The notes: a model not told the origin generated them from the sequence alone. DNA of 64,000 bases from UBA7985 sp002711265 (GCA_965660945.1 CBFIBS010000016.1:1-64000), one strand, 5' to 3'. Counted from the first letter of the stretch, positions 31,736 through 41,069 are shown. Translations and numbers: made by a program.

Positions 31736-32776
31736 TCAGGAAAAGCGGTTCAGGGTATCCCGGGCCGCTTTTTCTATGCGTGCAGGACTGAGGTCGCTCA
31801 GCGCCAGCGGCTCGCCCTGATCCCAGCCATAGGCCGCCGCCGAACCTGCGTAAGCCGGGTCGTAGTGCTCGACCAGCAAAGCCCGGACGAGGCCTTGCCA
31901 GTCGCGCGCGTCGAGAAGGCTCAGCCATCGTCCTATGACCTCGTGGCCGTGGCGGTAGGTCAGGCGCTCCAGCCGCTCCCGGATCGCATCGGGCTGGTCG
32001 AACCAGTCCTGATAGTCAGCGATGGAATGCGCCACCCGGGCTTCGATCGGGGCGCTGAGGCGGATGCTGTCAGCGCCGCGCAGGGCGTGGTGCAAGTGCT
32101 GCGGGACGAACAACTGTCCGATTTTCGGCGATTCAGACTCGACCCATACCACCTTGTTCGGATCGAAACCCCGAATAGCAGCGGCAAGGCGACTGTCAAA
32201 GCTCCGCGGCGAGGGCTGGCTGTCCCCGGGTCTGAGGCCAAACATCGAGCCCTTGTGGTTGGCCAGACCTTCGAGGTCCAGCACCTGACCGCCTGCTGCG
32301 GCCAGTGCTTCGAGGAACCGGGTTTTGCCGGTCCCGGTCTGGCCGGCGATGATGCGAAACCGGAACCGGGCTGGATCGGTTTCGAGCTGTGTCATCACGT
32401 CCTGTCGGTAGCGCTTGTAACCGCCCTCCAGCGTGTGCGGCAGGAAGCCGATTTCGGCCAGCACGAGCGCCACAGACCCCGAACGTTGCCCCCCACGCCA
32501 GCAATAGATCAGCGGCCGGAACCCGCCGGGTTTATCCATGAAGTAGGTTTCGATGTGCCGGGCGAGATTGCGCGAGACCAGCGCCGCGCCGATCTTCCGC
32601 GCCTCGAAGGCCGAGTGCTGCTTGTAGAGGGTGCCGACCTCGGCCCGCTCCTCGTTGCTCAGGGCCGGAAGCGACACGGCGCCGGGGATATGATCGTCCG
32701 CGAACTCGGCCGGCGAGCGGACATCGATGATGGCGTCGAAGCACTGCCGCCAGTCGCTGATGCGGGTTACACCCAT
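31736..32776 (-). CDS. mnmH: tRNA 2-selenouridine synthase MnmH
   Basis: 346 residues. Replaces sulfur of 2-thiouridine at tRNA position 34 with selenium from selenophosphate. N-terminal rhodanese domain with FDAIIDVRSPAEF and the catalytic cysteine in IYCWRGGQRSG; C-terminal domain with a P-loop GQTGTGKTRFLEAL. It overlaps the upstream selD-fusion stop by 10 bp, so the selenium donor and user are translationally coupled. Confidence 0.95.
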   Translation of the reverse strand: MGVTRISDWRQCFDAIIDVRSPAEFADDHIPGAVSLPALSNEERAEVGTLYKQHSAFEARKIGAALVSRNLARHIETYFMDKPGGFRPLIYCWRGGQRSGSVALVLAEIGFLPHTLEGGYKRYRQDVMTQLETDPARFRFRIIAGQTGTGKTRFLEALAAAGGQVLDLEGLANHKGSMFGLRPGDSQPSPRSFDSRLAAAIRGFDPNKVVWVESESPKIGQLFVPQHLHHALRGADSIRLSAPIEARVAHSIADYQDWFDQPDAIRERLERLTYRHGHEVIGRWLSLLDARDWQGLVRALLVEHYDPAYAGSAAAYGWDQGEPLALSDLSPARIEKAARDTLNRFS

Positions 32777-34881
32777 GGTCCTGTCACCTCCGCTCTCACA
32801 GCCGCCTGATCTGACGGCAGGGCGTGCAGGCGCCCGATCTCGGTGGCCGCAGGGTAACCCGCCTCACGCAGAGCCTTGAGGGCTTTAGGTGCCTCAGCGG
32901 CGGGCAGGGAGAGCAACAAGCCACCGCTGGTCTGCGGGTCGTGGAGCAGGGCGCCGAGGCTCTCCGGCAAATCTGCGGACACGTGCCCGGCGGTGGCGCG
33001 CTGGTTACCGGCGAGAATGCTGGGCCGAACCCCAGCATCGAAGGCTTCACGCGCCCCGGCGAGCAGGGGCAGCGCGTCGGCATCCAGAACCGCGCCGAGG
33101 CCGTCGGGCAGGCTCGACAGCAGGTGCCCCAGCAGCCCGAAACCAGTCACGTCTGTGCGCAGGCCGATGGCGAAATCAGCAACAGCTGCAGAGGCGGCGG
33201 CGTTATCCTGCACGCAGTGTTCAAAGGCTGCCTGCACGTGCTGCGGCAACACCCGGCCGACCATCCGGGCAGCGAGGATCAGGCCCACGCCCAGCGGCTT
33301 GGTCAGAATTAGACTGTCACCCGCTTCAGCCGCTCGGATGGCAGCACCGGCGTGGGTATCGCCGACCACGGTCACAGCGGCGCTCAGCTCAGAGCCCTCC
33401 GCCGTATGCCCGCCAATCACGGGCACGCCAGCGCTCTCCAGCCCGGCCTGCACCTGCTCCAAGTCGCGGGACAGGGGAACAGAGCGGGCATAGGGCAGGG
33501 TCAGCGCGGCCAGCAGGCGCGGGTGGGTGGCACCGGCAGCGTGCAGGTCGGACAGCGCGTGGACGGCGGCGACTCTGCCGAACAGGAACGGGTCGTCAAA
33601 ACCATCGCGGAGCAGGTCGACGCTCGCGACTTCGTGGTCGTTGAGCGGGGCAACATCACCTGCGCGGCTTCTGTCACCCAGCTGGGCCTGCAGCACGTCG
33701 GGGCCGACTTTGCCGCCACAGCCTGCGCAGCGCTGGCTCTCCGGCTCGACTTCCATACGGGCGACCATGGCCGCGCCAAATGCGTTGTAAGTCTCCATCC
33801 AGCGCCGGTCGATGCGGTCCTTGAGCCCGAACAGCGCCCCGCCGCCAAGGCCGAAACTCAGCCCGCCCCAGACCGCTAGCGCGGCACCGGTGCCATCGCC
33901 AAGCAACTGCAGACCACGCTGCTGCATCCGGATCGGGCGGGTGGGGCGGTTTTCAGCGACCCGGCGCAGATTGTCGGCCAGACCCGGACCGGCGCGCACG
34001 GAGAAGACACCGGCTTTCTCACGCGGAAAGGCCGCATAGTCGGCACAGTCGCCCGCAGCAAAGATATGCGGGTGGGACACCGAGCGTAGGCTGGCGTCGA
34101 CGGTGACGAAGCCGCCGCTGTCCGTGCTCAGCCCGCTCTGCGCCAGCCAGTCGGGCGCCCGGGCGGGGGTCACGGCGAGCACCTGATCAGCGTCGATGAA
34201 CCGCTCGGAGGTCTGCACGCCGTCGGCCGTCACTGCCTGCGCAGGCTGGCCCAGGTGCAGGCGAACGCCGCGCCCGGTCAGTCGCCGCGCCGCCCAGCGC
34301 GATGCCGAAGCCGGGAAGCGGGGCAGCAGGCGCGGCCCGGACTGCACCACGTCGATCGACAGCCCCTCAAACCGCGCAGACAGCGCCAGAGCAAGCTCGA
34401 CCCCGCCAGCCCCGCCGCCGATGATGCACAGCCGGTCGGCGCGCTCACCCGAGGCGGCGTACGATCGAACGAAGCCTTCCAGCGGCTTGACCGGGGTGGC
34501 GTGTTCTTTTGCGCCGGGAATGGCGCTGAGGTCGGGCGTGACCCCGACGTTGACCGAAGCACTATCAAAGCGCACCGGGGGACGGCCACGGACGTGGAAG
34601 GCGCCGGCGATCGGGTCCAGCCCCTCGATTTCCCCGACCAGCAGCCTGTGCCCGCCCAGCACACACAACCGGTCGAGGTTCACGGAAATTTCATCGAGGC
34701 CATAGCGCCCAGCGATGTGACCGGGCATCATCCCAGAATAAATCGAGGTTCGGGCGCGGGAAATCAGCGTCACCCGCAGGCCCGGAATCGGACGCATGGC
34801 GAGGCGACGCAGCACCTCGACGTGGGCATGCCCGCCACCGGCGAGGACGAGGTCGTGAACAATGGGTTGAAGCGGTTGCAA
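32767..34881 (-). CDS. selD: selenide, water dikinase SelD fused to a pyridine-nucleotide/FAD oxidoreductase
   Basis: 704 residues. Residues 1 to about 365 are an NDH-2/sulfide-quinone-reductase-like flavin oxidoreductase (LVLAGGGHAHVEVLRRL, IIGGGAGGVELALAL, FAAGDCADY). The remainder is SelD, which makes selenophosphate from selenide and ATP: CAGCGGKVG around the catalytic position (Cys, not selenocysteine), GGHTAEGSEL, LTKPLGVGLILAARM, DVTGFGLLGHL and DPQTSGGLLLS. Such fusions are known. With mnmH it forms a complete tRNA-selenouridine branch; selA/selB are not in the window. Confidence 0.93.
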   Translation of the reverse strand: MQPLQPIVHDLVLAGGGHAHVEVLRRLAMRPIPGLRVTLISRARTSIYSGMMPGHIAGRYGLDEISVNLDRLCVLGGHRLLVGEIEGLDPIAGAFHVRGRPPVRFDSASVNVGVTPDLSAIPGAKEHATPVKPLEGFVRSYAASGERADRLCIIGGGAGGVELALALSARFEGLSIDVVQSGPRLLPRFPASASRWAARRLTGRGVRLHLGQPAQAVTADGVQTSERFIDADQVLAVTPARAPDWLAQSGLSTDSGGFVTVDASLRSVSHPHIFAAGDCADYAAFPREKAGVFSVRAGPGLADNLRRVAENRPTRPIRMQQRGLQLLGDGTGAALAVWGGLSFGLGGGALFGLKDRIDRRWMETYNAFGAAMVARMEVEPESQRCAGCGGKVGPDVLQAQLGDRSRAGDVAPLNDHEVASVDLLRDGFDDPFLFGRVAAVHALSDLHAAGATHPRLLAALTLPYARSVPLSRDLEQVQAGLESAGVPVIGGHTAEGSELSAAVTVVGDTHAGAAIRAAEAGDSLILTKPLGVGLILAARMVGRVLPQHVQAAFEHCVQDNAAASAAVADFAIGLRTDVTGFGLLGHLLSSLPDGLGAVLDADALPLLAGAREAFDAGVRPSILAGNQRATAGHVSADLPESLGALLHDPQTSGGLLLSLPAAEAPKALKALREAGYPAATEIGRLHALPSDQAAVRAEVTGPWV

Positions 34882-34889
34882 GGGCTGGG

Positions 34890-35108
34890 CTACTTCGGGT
34901 CAAACTGACTGCCCGGATCCTTTGCGCTCCAGCGGAACAGCGGCGGCAGAAAGAAAGCCCATAGAATGCCAGCAACGAGGTAGAAGGGGGCCTTGGCCAT
35001 TATCGGCCATCCGCCGGGGATCAGGGACAGGGCCGTGAGGGCGGCCCAGATATACAGGGGCAGACCGATCAGGATGATCAGGACGAGTATGATGGTTCTC
35101 CAGCGCAT
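34890..35108 (-). CDS. DUF2842 small membrane protein
   Basis: 72 residues with two transmembrane helices (TIILVLIILIGLPLYIWAAL and FYLVAGILWAFFLPPLF) and the AKAPFYLVAGILWAFF pattern of DUF2842, a family almost restricted to Alphaproteobacteria. Function unknown. It lies 8 bp upstream of the selD fusion on the same strand, so it is probably the first gene of the selD-mnmH unit. Its start is 15 bp from that of the divergent phosphotransferase. Confidence 0.75.
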   Translation of the reverse strand: MRWRTIILVLIILIGLPLYIWAALTALSLIPGGWPIMAKAPFYLVAGILWAFFLPPLFRWSAKDPGSQFDPK

Positions 35109-35123
35109 GGGAGTGAATTAGCC

Positions 35124-36047
35124 TTGGACGCCAAGTCTGCCAAGCCGTTTGAGGATTCCAGTGCGATCGAGGGCTGGTGCGCGCTGCGTGATCTGCCGGT
35201 GCGGGTGGCTGCTCCACTGGGTGATGGCGCGCTCAATCTGCACTGGGCGCTGGAGCAGGTGGAGGGTGATGCCGCGCTGGTGTTCCGCTGCCGGGGCGAA
35301 GGACACTGGATCACCGCAGGCTTCGAGGCTGAAGCCCGGGCCATGACGCTGGCGCGGCAGGTTGGCGTGCTGGCGCCGGAGGTGGTGCTGGCCGGCGCGC
35401 AGGCGCTCGTTATGACGCGGCTCGAAGGCAGCGCAAGCCGGGAGGCCGCCCTCGCCACAGCTGCGGAAAGCCCGGCCTTCCGGCAGGACGTGACCAGCCA
35501 ACTGCACAGGCTGCGTACTGGGACGACGATCGACCCGGACGACAGCCCCGGTGAGCCGTGGCTTGCGCAGGTTATTGACGCTTACATTGCGGCGCCGCAG
35601 GGCGGGCTTGAGCTGCTCACCCAGCCCGAGCGGGCGCGGGCGATCGCGGCGGCGGCGCTGGAGACTGGCATCGGCAGGGTCTGCCTCAACCACGGTGATT
35701 TGCGCACCGGCAATCTGCTGGTGCAGGGGGGGCGGCTGTCGGGCGTGCTGGACTGGGAATTCGCGGGCTACCGCCCCGAGGAAGCCGACGTGGGCTGGAT
35801 GCTGTCTTCGCCGTGGCGCTATGGCCGGCCGGATCTGGATGCCAGCGGGCTGATGGCGCGCGAGGCCTTGCTGGACGCACTCGGGCAGGCGCCGACGGCC
35901 CGGTTGGCGGCTTGGGAAGCCTTGGCGCTCGTGCGCTGGGCGGTCATCGCCCGGCGGCAGGATCAGCGCCAGCACGTCCCGGCTGGCACCAACGCTGATG
36001 AAGGCGCCTTGCTCGATGAAGCCGAAGCGCTGGTCGCAGCGGCCTAG
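35124..36047 (+). CDS. aminoglycoside-phosphotransferase-fold kinase
   Basis: 307 residues from a TTG preceded at 12 bp by GGGAG; no in-frame ATG or GTG fits near the N-terminus. It is a protein-kinase-like fold enzyme with the catalytic loop LNHGDLRTGNLLV (HGDxxxxN) and metal-binding GVLDWEFAGYRPEEADVGW. Members phosphorylate small molecules such as choline, aminoglycosides or sugars, or act on acyl-CoA metabolism; the substrate here is unknown. Its stop overlaps the convergent yciB stop by 4 bp. Confidence 0.85.
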   Translation: MDAKSAKPFEDSSAIEGWCALRDLPVRVAAPLGDGALNLHWALEQVEGDAALVFRCRGEGHWITAGFEAEARAMTLARQVGVLAPEVVLAGAQALVMTRLEGSASREAALATAAESPAFRQDVTSQLHRLRTGTTIDPDDSPGEPWLAQVIDAYIAAPQGGLELLTQPERARAIAAAALETGIGRVCLNHGDLRTGNLLVQGGRLSGVLDWEFAGYRPEEADVGWMLSSPWRYGRPDLDASGLMAREALLDALGQAPTARLAAWEALALVRWAVIARRQDQRQHVPAGTNADEGALLDEAEALVAAA

Positions 36048-36661
36048 GCCTTGTCCTGCTCGTCTTGGCTTTCGGCCAGATAGCGCCCCAGCGGCAGTGC
36101 GGAGATCACCGAAAGCACCATCACGCCGACAACGATGAACAGCTTGAGCCGGCCGTAGGGGTCGAGCATCTCGCCGGCCGGAATATCCATGCTGTTGATG
36201 TAGAACCGCAGCCCCTCGTTCGCGATCGCCCCGATCACGAAAATCCCGACATAGCGCCACGCCATGCCATTCCATGCGGCATCGGGGATTTCACCGGGCA
36301 TGCGCTCGGCCAGCAGCAGCTGGAACAGGTTGCGTCCGACAATCAGGAAGCCACCGAAGACACCCGCCAGCCCGAGCCACATGATTGTCGGCTTGGCCAT
36401 GATGAAGTTCGGGTCTCCTGTGACGATGGTCAGAACACCGAAGAAGGTGATCAAGATTGCCGAAACAAGCGGCAACCATGGGGTCTTGCGTTCGGCTAGC
36501 CACAGCCAGGCCACAGAGACCACGCTCAGGCCGATGAAAATGATCAGCGCCAGCGTCTGCCCGTTGCCAAGGTTGGTATCGACGCCCTTGAGCAGCCAGT
36601 TGAGCACCACCCAGATCAGGATGGGGCCGAGCTCGAGGGCATTCTTCAGCATGGGGTTCAT
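36044..36661 (-). CDS. yciB: YciB/IspZ inner-membrane septation protein
   Basis: 205 residues with about six hydrophobic segments; the opening LELGPILIWVVLNW, the middle KPTIMWLGLAGVFGGFLIVGRN and the RYVGIFVIGAIANEGLRFY region match YciB, an inner-membrane protein linked to septation and envelope synthesis. The ending is hydrophilic (ESQDEQDKA). Convergent with the phosphotransferase gene and divergent from the hydrolase gene. Confidence 0.88.
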   Translation of the reverse strand: MNPMLKNALELGPILIWVVLNWLLKGVDTNLGNGQTLALIIFIGLSVVSVAWLWLAERKTPWLPLVSAILITFFGVLTIVTGDPNFIMAKPTIMWLGLAGVFGGFLIVGRNLFQLLLAERMPGEIPDAAWNGMAWRYVGIFVIGAIANEGLRFYINSMDIPAGEMLDPYGRLKLFIVVGVMVLSVISALPLGRYLAESQDEQDKA

Positions 36662-36745
36662 GAAGACACTGGCCTTATTTTGGTGAGATTGTTAAGCGAA
36701 CGACTGGGTCTAAAGTACGAAGCCCGTCAGTCAGGATCAAGGTGC

Positions 36746-37732
36746 ATGCACACAACCGAACGCAGGATCACCGGTGTCGACGGCATATCGCTGTTTCTGC
36801 GGGTTTGGTCACCGGACCAGAGCAGTTCCCAGCCCGAGGCCAAAGCGGTTATCCAGTTCCTGCACGGGCAGGGCGAATATGGCGGACGCTACGCGCATCT
36901 GGCAGAATTTCTGACCGATCAGGGCTATATCATCTACGTCAGCGATCACCGTGGCCACGGCCGCACCGTGTTCGAACAGCCAGAGGATGCGCGCGAGGAG
37001 CACCGCATTCCCGGGCACATGGCCGACCAGGATGGTTGGCAGAAGTGCCTCGACGATCAGGAGATCGTGCGCCGGCTGATCCGGGAGGAGCAGCCCGGTT
37101 TGCCGCTGATCCTCGCCGGGCATTCGCTGGGCTCGCTGATGATTCAGGATATGCTGATCCAGGATAGTCACCGATGGGATCTGGCCGTGCTGATGTCCTC
37201 GCGCGGCGGTCGCCCGGATCTGAATGAGCGGGCGCTTGAAATCGCGGTCCTGTTCCAGTTCCTGATCAAGGGCGGGCGCAGCCCGGCGACCTGGACCGAC
37301 TACCTGATCATGCAGTCCTTTGCCCGGGAGATCGGCGAGGGCGAGAACCGCTCGGCCTGGACCAGCCGCGACCCCGAGGCGATCGCGGCCTACGACAATG
37401 ACCCAATGATGAACTTCACGCCGTCATCCCGGCACTGGTTCGACCACGCCAAGTTCATCAAGTCGCGGGCGCAGGTTTCCAACATCGCAAAGGTCCGCGG
37501 CGACCTGCCGATTCTGCTGGTCGCCGGCTCGGACGACGCCATGGGGAAGAACGGCGAGGCCGTGCGGGCGCTGGAAGCCGATTATCGGGCAACGGGCAAG
37601 ACCGATGTCACCTGCACCATCTACCCGGAGATGCGGCACGAGCTGGTCAACGATATCGGCAAGGAACAGGTGTTCGAGGACATGCTCGGCTGGCTGGATG
37701 ACCGCGTGGCAAGGCTGGCGGGCAGGGCTTGA
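36746..37732 (+). CDS. alpha/beta hydrolase, lysophospholipase-like
   Basis: About 328 residues from the ATG at 36746 (MHTTERRITGVDG), preceded by AGGATCAAGG; the frame opens 22 codons earlier but without an obvious ribosome site. Nucleophile elbow LAGHSLGSLM (GxSxG), catalytic acid in LLVAGSDDAMGKNGEAV and His in YPEMRHELVND give a complete Ser-Asp-His triad of the serine aminopeptidase S33/monoacylglycerol lipase group. A role in lysophospholipid or ester hydrolysis is likely; the true substrate is unknown. No signal peptide. Confidence 0.87.
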   Translation: MHTTERRITGVDGISLFLRVWSPDQSSSQPEAKAVIQFLHGQGEYGGRYAHLAEFLTDQGYIIYVSDHRGHGRTVFEQPEDAREEHRIPGHMADQDGWQKCLDDQEIVRRLIREEQPGLPLILAGHSLGSLMIQDMLIQDSHRWDLAVLMSSRGGRPDLNERALEIAVLFQFLIKGGRSPATWTDYLIMQSFAREIGEGENRSAWTSRDPEAIAAYDNDPMMNFTPSSRHWFDHAKFIKSRAQVSNIAKVRGDLPILLVAGSDDAMGKNGEAVRALEADYRATGKTDVTCTIYPEMRHELVNDIGKEQVFEDMLGWLDDRVARLAGRA

Positions 37733-37855
37733 ACCCCAGGTCACGCGGATCAGCACTAAGCCGCTGTCAGCCCTGCGGGTTTGCGATGTTGGCAAGGGCG
37801 GCAAATAGACCTATCCTTACCGCATACACGTATTCAGAATGAGTGGTGAATTCCG

Positions 37856-38257
37856 ATGGCTCGCGTCACTGTTGAAGACTGCATCGAAGAAATCCCAAAC
37901 CGGTTCGAGCTCGTCATGCTCGCTGCCCAGCGCGCGCGCCAGCTCTCCGGCGGCGTCACGCCGGAAGTCAGCCGTGACAACGACAAGAATTCCGTGATCG
38001 CCCTGCGTGAACTGGCTGACCGCCGCGTCGACCAGGACGACGTGCGCGAATCCTACGTTCGCACGCTGCAGCGCTACGTCGAGGTCGAAGAGCTCACCGA
38101 GCTGCCCGATTTCTCCGCCCAGCGTCGCCAGCACCATCATCAGGCTGCGAACAACCCCATGCTGCAGGACTTCTCGCCCTTTGGCGCGCGTCCGGCGGCC
38201 GCACCGGTTCTCGACGGCGGTATGCGCTTCGAGAACGTTGTCATCGAGGAAGACTAG
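37856..38257 (+). CDS. rpoZ: RNA polymerase omega subunit
   Basis: 133 residues. The N-terminal 80 match omega (MARVTVEDCIEEIPNRFELVMLAAQRARQ, then NDKNSVIALRELADRRV), which assists assembly of beta-prime and binds ppGpp in several bacteria. The C-terminal 50 residues, including a HHHQAANN stretch, form an extension beyond the short enterobacterial form. It is followed 23 bp later by rsh, which makes ppGpp, a common alphaproteobacterial pairing. Confidence 0.94.
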   Translation: MARVTVEDCIEEIPNRFELVMLAAQRARQLSGGVTPEVSRDNDKNSVIALRELADRRVDQDDVRESYVRTLQRYVEVEELTELPDFSAQRRQHHHQAANNPMLQDFSPFGARPAAAPVLDGGMRFENVVIEED

Positions 38258-38280
38258 CCGCGGTTCAGACCCCTTCGCCC

Positions 38281-40494
38281 GTGTCCACTGCCGAAACCGG
38301 CATTCTTGAACAGGGCCTCGGACCGGCGACCAAGGCCCAGCTGATCAGCCGGGTGCAGCACGCGCATCCCGAATTCGATGCCTCTGTGGTCTCCGCGGCC
38401 TACGACTACGCCCAACACAAGCACGCCGCCCAGACCCGGGCCTCGGGTGATCCCTACTTCACCCACCCGGTGCGCGTGGCAATCTATCTCGCAGAAAAGC
38501 GGCTCGACCCCGCCACCGTTGCCACCGCTCTGCTGCACGACGTGGTCGAAGACACGGACGCGACCAACAGCGATATCTGCAAGCGTTTCGGCTCCACCGT
38601 GGGTGAGTTGGTCGAGGGCGTCACCAAGCTTACCAGCCTTGAAGACACCAGCCGTGAACTCAAGCAGGCGGAGAACTTCCGCAAGCTGCTGCTGGCGCTG
38701 TCACGTGATATCAGGGTGCTGCTGGTCAAGCTGTCCGACCGGCTGGACAACATGCGCACCCTGCACTTCATCCCCAGCGATGAGCGGCGGTCGCGCATTG
38801 CCACCGAGACGCTGGAGATTTACGCGCCGCTGGCCGCGCGGATCGGAATGGTCGACCTCAAGGAAGAGCTTGAAGATCTAGCCTTTCTCGAGCTCATGCC
38901 TGAAGCCCGGGAGTCGATCATGCAGCGCACGGCCTTCCTGCGGGAGGCCGGAGACGCCGTTACTGTCGATATCATCCAGCAGCTGCGTCGGGATATGAAA
39001 GAGGCGGGGCTGAGCAACGTCGAGATCAACGGCCGGATCAAAACGCCCTATTCGATCTGGAAGAAGATGCAGACCAAGGACCTCGATCTGGGTCAGCTCT
39101 CCGATATCGTTGCCTTCCGCGTGATCGTCGAGGGCATCGGTGACTGCTATGCTGCGCTGGGCGCGCTGCATGGCAACTACTCCCACCGTATGGGACGCTA
39201 CAAGGATTATATCTCCACGCCCAAGCCCAACGGCTACCAGTCGATCCATACCGTGGTCATCGGGCCAGAGAACCAGTCGATCGAAGTCCAGATTCGCAGC
39301 CACGACATGCACCAGAAGGCCGAGCTGGGGCTGGCGGCGCACTGGGCTTACAAGGACGGCACGGTTTCTGCCGATCAGGCGGCGGGCGACAACTACAACT
39401 GGGTCAAGCAGCTGGTGGATATCCTCGAGTACTCTAAGGATCCCCAAGAGTTCCTCGACAACACCAAGCTCGACCTGTTCCAGAATCAGGTTTTCTGTTT
39501 CACCCCGCAAGGGCACCTGATCTCGCTGTCCAACGATGCGACCGTGGTCGACTTTGCCTATGCCGTGCACTCGGACGTCGGCAATACCTGCGTCGGCGCG
39601 CGCATCAACGGCAAGATCCGGCCGCTGCACACGGTCTTGCGCAATGGCGATCAGGTCGAAATCCTGCGCTCCAAGAACGCCGCGCCCAACCCTGAATGGC
39701 TCAATATCGTTGTCTCGGCCAAGGCCCGCGCTTCGATCCGCCGCTACATCCGCAACGCCGAGCGTGACCAGCACGTCGCGCTGGGCCGACAGATCCTCGC
39801 CCGCGCCTATCGCATGAACGAGGTTGAGGCCAAAGAGAAGGCGCTGGACGACATTGCCTCGAAATGGCGGCTGGAGGACGGCGAGGATGTTCTGGCTCAG
39901 GTCGGGGCAGGGCTGATCCCGGCCGGTGACGTGGTGCGCACCCTGTTCCCCGGTATCGCGCGCGAGAACAGCGCCCGGACCAAGGAACAGCGCGTGCTTG
40001 AGCGGCTGAAGGCCGGTGAGACCGTTGACCGGGGACAGGCGGACTCCTCCAAGGTCGAGCTCAAGGGGTTGATCAAAGGGATGGCCGTACATTTCGCCCG
40101 CTGTTGCCACCCGCTGCCCGGCGAGCGCATCGTCGGCATCGTGGCGACCGGCAAGGGCATCACCATCCACACCATCGACTGCGATAATCTGGTGAACTTC
40201 TACGACCAGCCCGAACGCTGGCTCGAGGTCGGCTGGGAGAGCAGCAGTGAGACGCCGCACGTGGGCCGTCTGCGGGTTATTCTGAGCAACGAGCCCGGCG
40301 CGCTGGGGACCTTGACAACGCTGATCGGCCGGACCGGCGGCAACATCCTGAACTTCAAGTTTCTCAACCGTCAGTCTGACTTCTTCGAGACGCTGGTCGA
40401 TGTCGAGGTCGGTGACCTGCGACAGCTCAATGTCATTATCGCGACCCTTCGGTCGGCGCCGTCGATCGAAAGTGTGGAGCGGCAGCGCGGCTGA
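38281..40494 (+). CDS. rsh: bifunctional (p)ppGpp synthetase/hydrolase
   Basis: 737 residues, starting at GTG. Order: HD hydrolase domain (THPVRVAIYLAEK, LLHDVVEDTDA with HDxxED intact), synthetase domain (GRIKTPYSIWKKMQ, DIVAFRVIVE, KPNGYQSIHT), TGS domain (VFCFTPQGHLISL), a conserved CHPLPGERIVG region and C-terminal ACT (GRTGGNILNFKF). Both hydrolase and synthetase motifs are intact, so it probably both makes and degrades the stringent-response alarmone. Second gene of an rpoZ-rsh unit; a hairpin terminator follows. Confidence 0.96.
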   Translation: MSTAETGILEQGLGPATKAQLISRVQHAHPEFDASVVSAAYDYAQHKHAAQTRASGDPYFTHPVRVAIYLAEKRLDPATVATALLHDVVEDTDATNSDICKRFGSTVGELVEGVTKLTSLEDTSRELKQAENFRKLLLALSRDIRVLLVKLSDRLDNMRTLHFIPSDERRSRIATETLEIYAPLAARIGMVDLKEELEDLAFLELMPEARESIMQRTAFLREAGDAVTVDIIQQLRRDMKEAGLSNVEINGRIKTPYSIWKKMQTKDLDLGQLSDIVAFRVIVEGIGDCYAALGALHGNYSHRMGRYKDYISTPKPNGYQSIHTVVIGPENQSIEVQIRSHDMHQKAELGLAAHWAYKDGTVSADQAAGDNYNWVKQLVDILEYSKDPQEFLDNTKLDLFQNQVFCFTPQGHLISLSNDATVVDFAYAVHSDVGNTCVGARINGKIRPLHTVLRNGDQVEILRSKNAAPNPEWLNIVVSAKARASIRRYIRNAERDQHVALGRQILARAYRMNEVEAKEKALDDIASKWRLEDGEDVLAQVGAGLIPAGDVVRTLFPGIARENSARTKEQRVLERLKAGETVDRGQADSSKVELKGLIKGMAVHFARCCHPLPGERIVGIVATGKGITIHTIDCDNLVNFYDQPERWLEVGWESSSETPHVGRLRVILSNEPGALGTLTTLIGRTGGNILNFKFLNRQSDFFETLVDVEVGDLRQLNVIIATLRSAPSIESVERQRG

Positions 40495-40514
40495 CTGCCC
40501 CCACGTTCGATGAA

Positions 40515-40555
40515 GGAAAAAAAACCCGGCCTGCGCATGGCGCGGACCGGGCTTG
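40515..40555 (-). terminator. Rho-independent terminator between convergent genes
   Basis: CCCGGCCTGCGC and GCGCGGACCGGG pair across a short loop. Read on the minus strand the stem is followed by eight T residues, terminating the secreted-protein gene at 40602. The plus-strand flank (TTGGTTGTT) is T-rich, so it may also serve rsh. Confidence 0.8.
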
Positions 40556-40601
40556 GTTGTTCTGCGGGCCGATGGGACGGCCTGTCTGCTGGGCGGGGCG
40601 G

Positions 40602-41069
40602 TTAGCTGCCGTAGTCGCAGACGTTCGAAGTGTCGCCGGAAATCTTGTATTCGAGCTTGGTGTAGTGCTCACAGAAGACGTACTCGTCCTCGGTATCCAG
40701 CCCGCCGCCGGTGGGTGGCGTGAACGAGGCCCGGTTGAGGTAGGACGCAAAGATGTTCAGGTAGTGCGCCTGGCTCCAGCACGCCTGATGCTCATAGGCA
40801 TCGGCGGTGAAGCACCAGCCGTGGATCGACCACCACTGGTGCGCCAGAGCACCGTGGCTGTCACGGATCTGGATCAGTTCGCCGATGAAGAGCCCGCGCT
40901 GGTGGGTGTTTGTGACGCTATAGAGTTCACCGTCTGACTCGAATTGAGCGACCACTTCAGGCTCCATTTGCTTCCAGCTCACTGCAGCATGGTTCGGGTG
41001 CGCCTGGGCGGGCGCAGCGGCCCAGAGTGCAGCGATGGCGGCTGCGAGCAGTAGGGAAAAAGCCTTCAT
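40602..41069 (-). CDS. small secreted protein of unknown function
   Basis: 155 residues with a very strong ribosome site (AAGGAGG) and a clear signal peptide (SLLLAAAIAALWAAAPAQA, cleavage A-HP). The mature protein has four cysteines (GWCF, HQACW, VFCEH, NVCDY), probably two disulfides, and a Trp/His-rich centre (ALAHQWWSIHGWCF). No family recognised. The Cys-containing periplasmic design resembles other unknown secreted proteins in this window, but I see no sequence similarity between them. Confidence 0.7.
   Translation of the reverse strand: MKAFSLLLAAAIAALWAAAPAQAHPNHAAVSWKQMEPEVVAQFESDGELYSVTNTHQRGLFIGELIQIRDSHGALAHQWWSIHGWCFTADAYEHQACWSQAHYLNIFASYLNRASFTPPTGGGLDTEDEYVFCEHYTKLEYKISGDTSNVCDYGS

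Noticed and set aside
32767..34881. Possible in-frame UGA selenocysteine in selD
   Set aside because: The catalytic site reads CAGCGGK with normal cysteine codons; no internal stop is present.
38878..40260. 460-codon open frame antisense to rsh
   Set aside because: Explained by codon bias in GC-rich coding sequence; the plus-strand rsh is complete and highly conserved.
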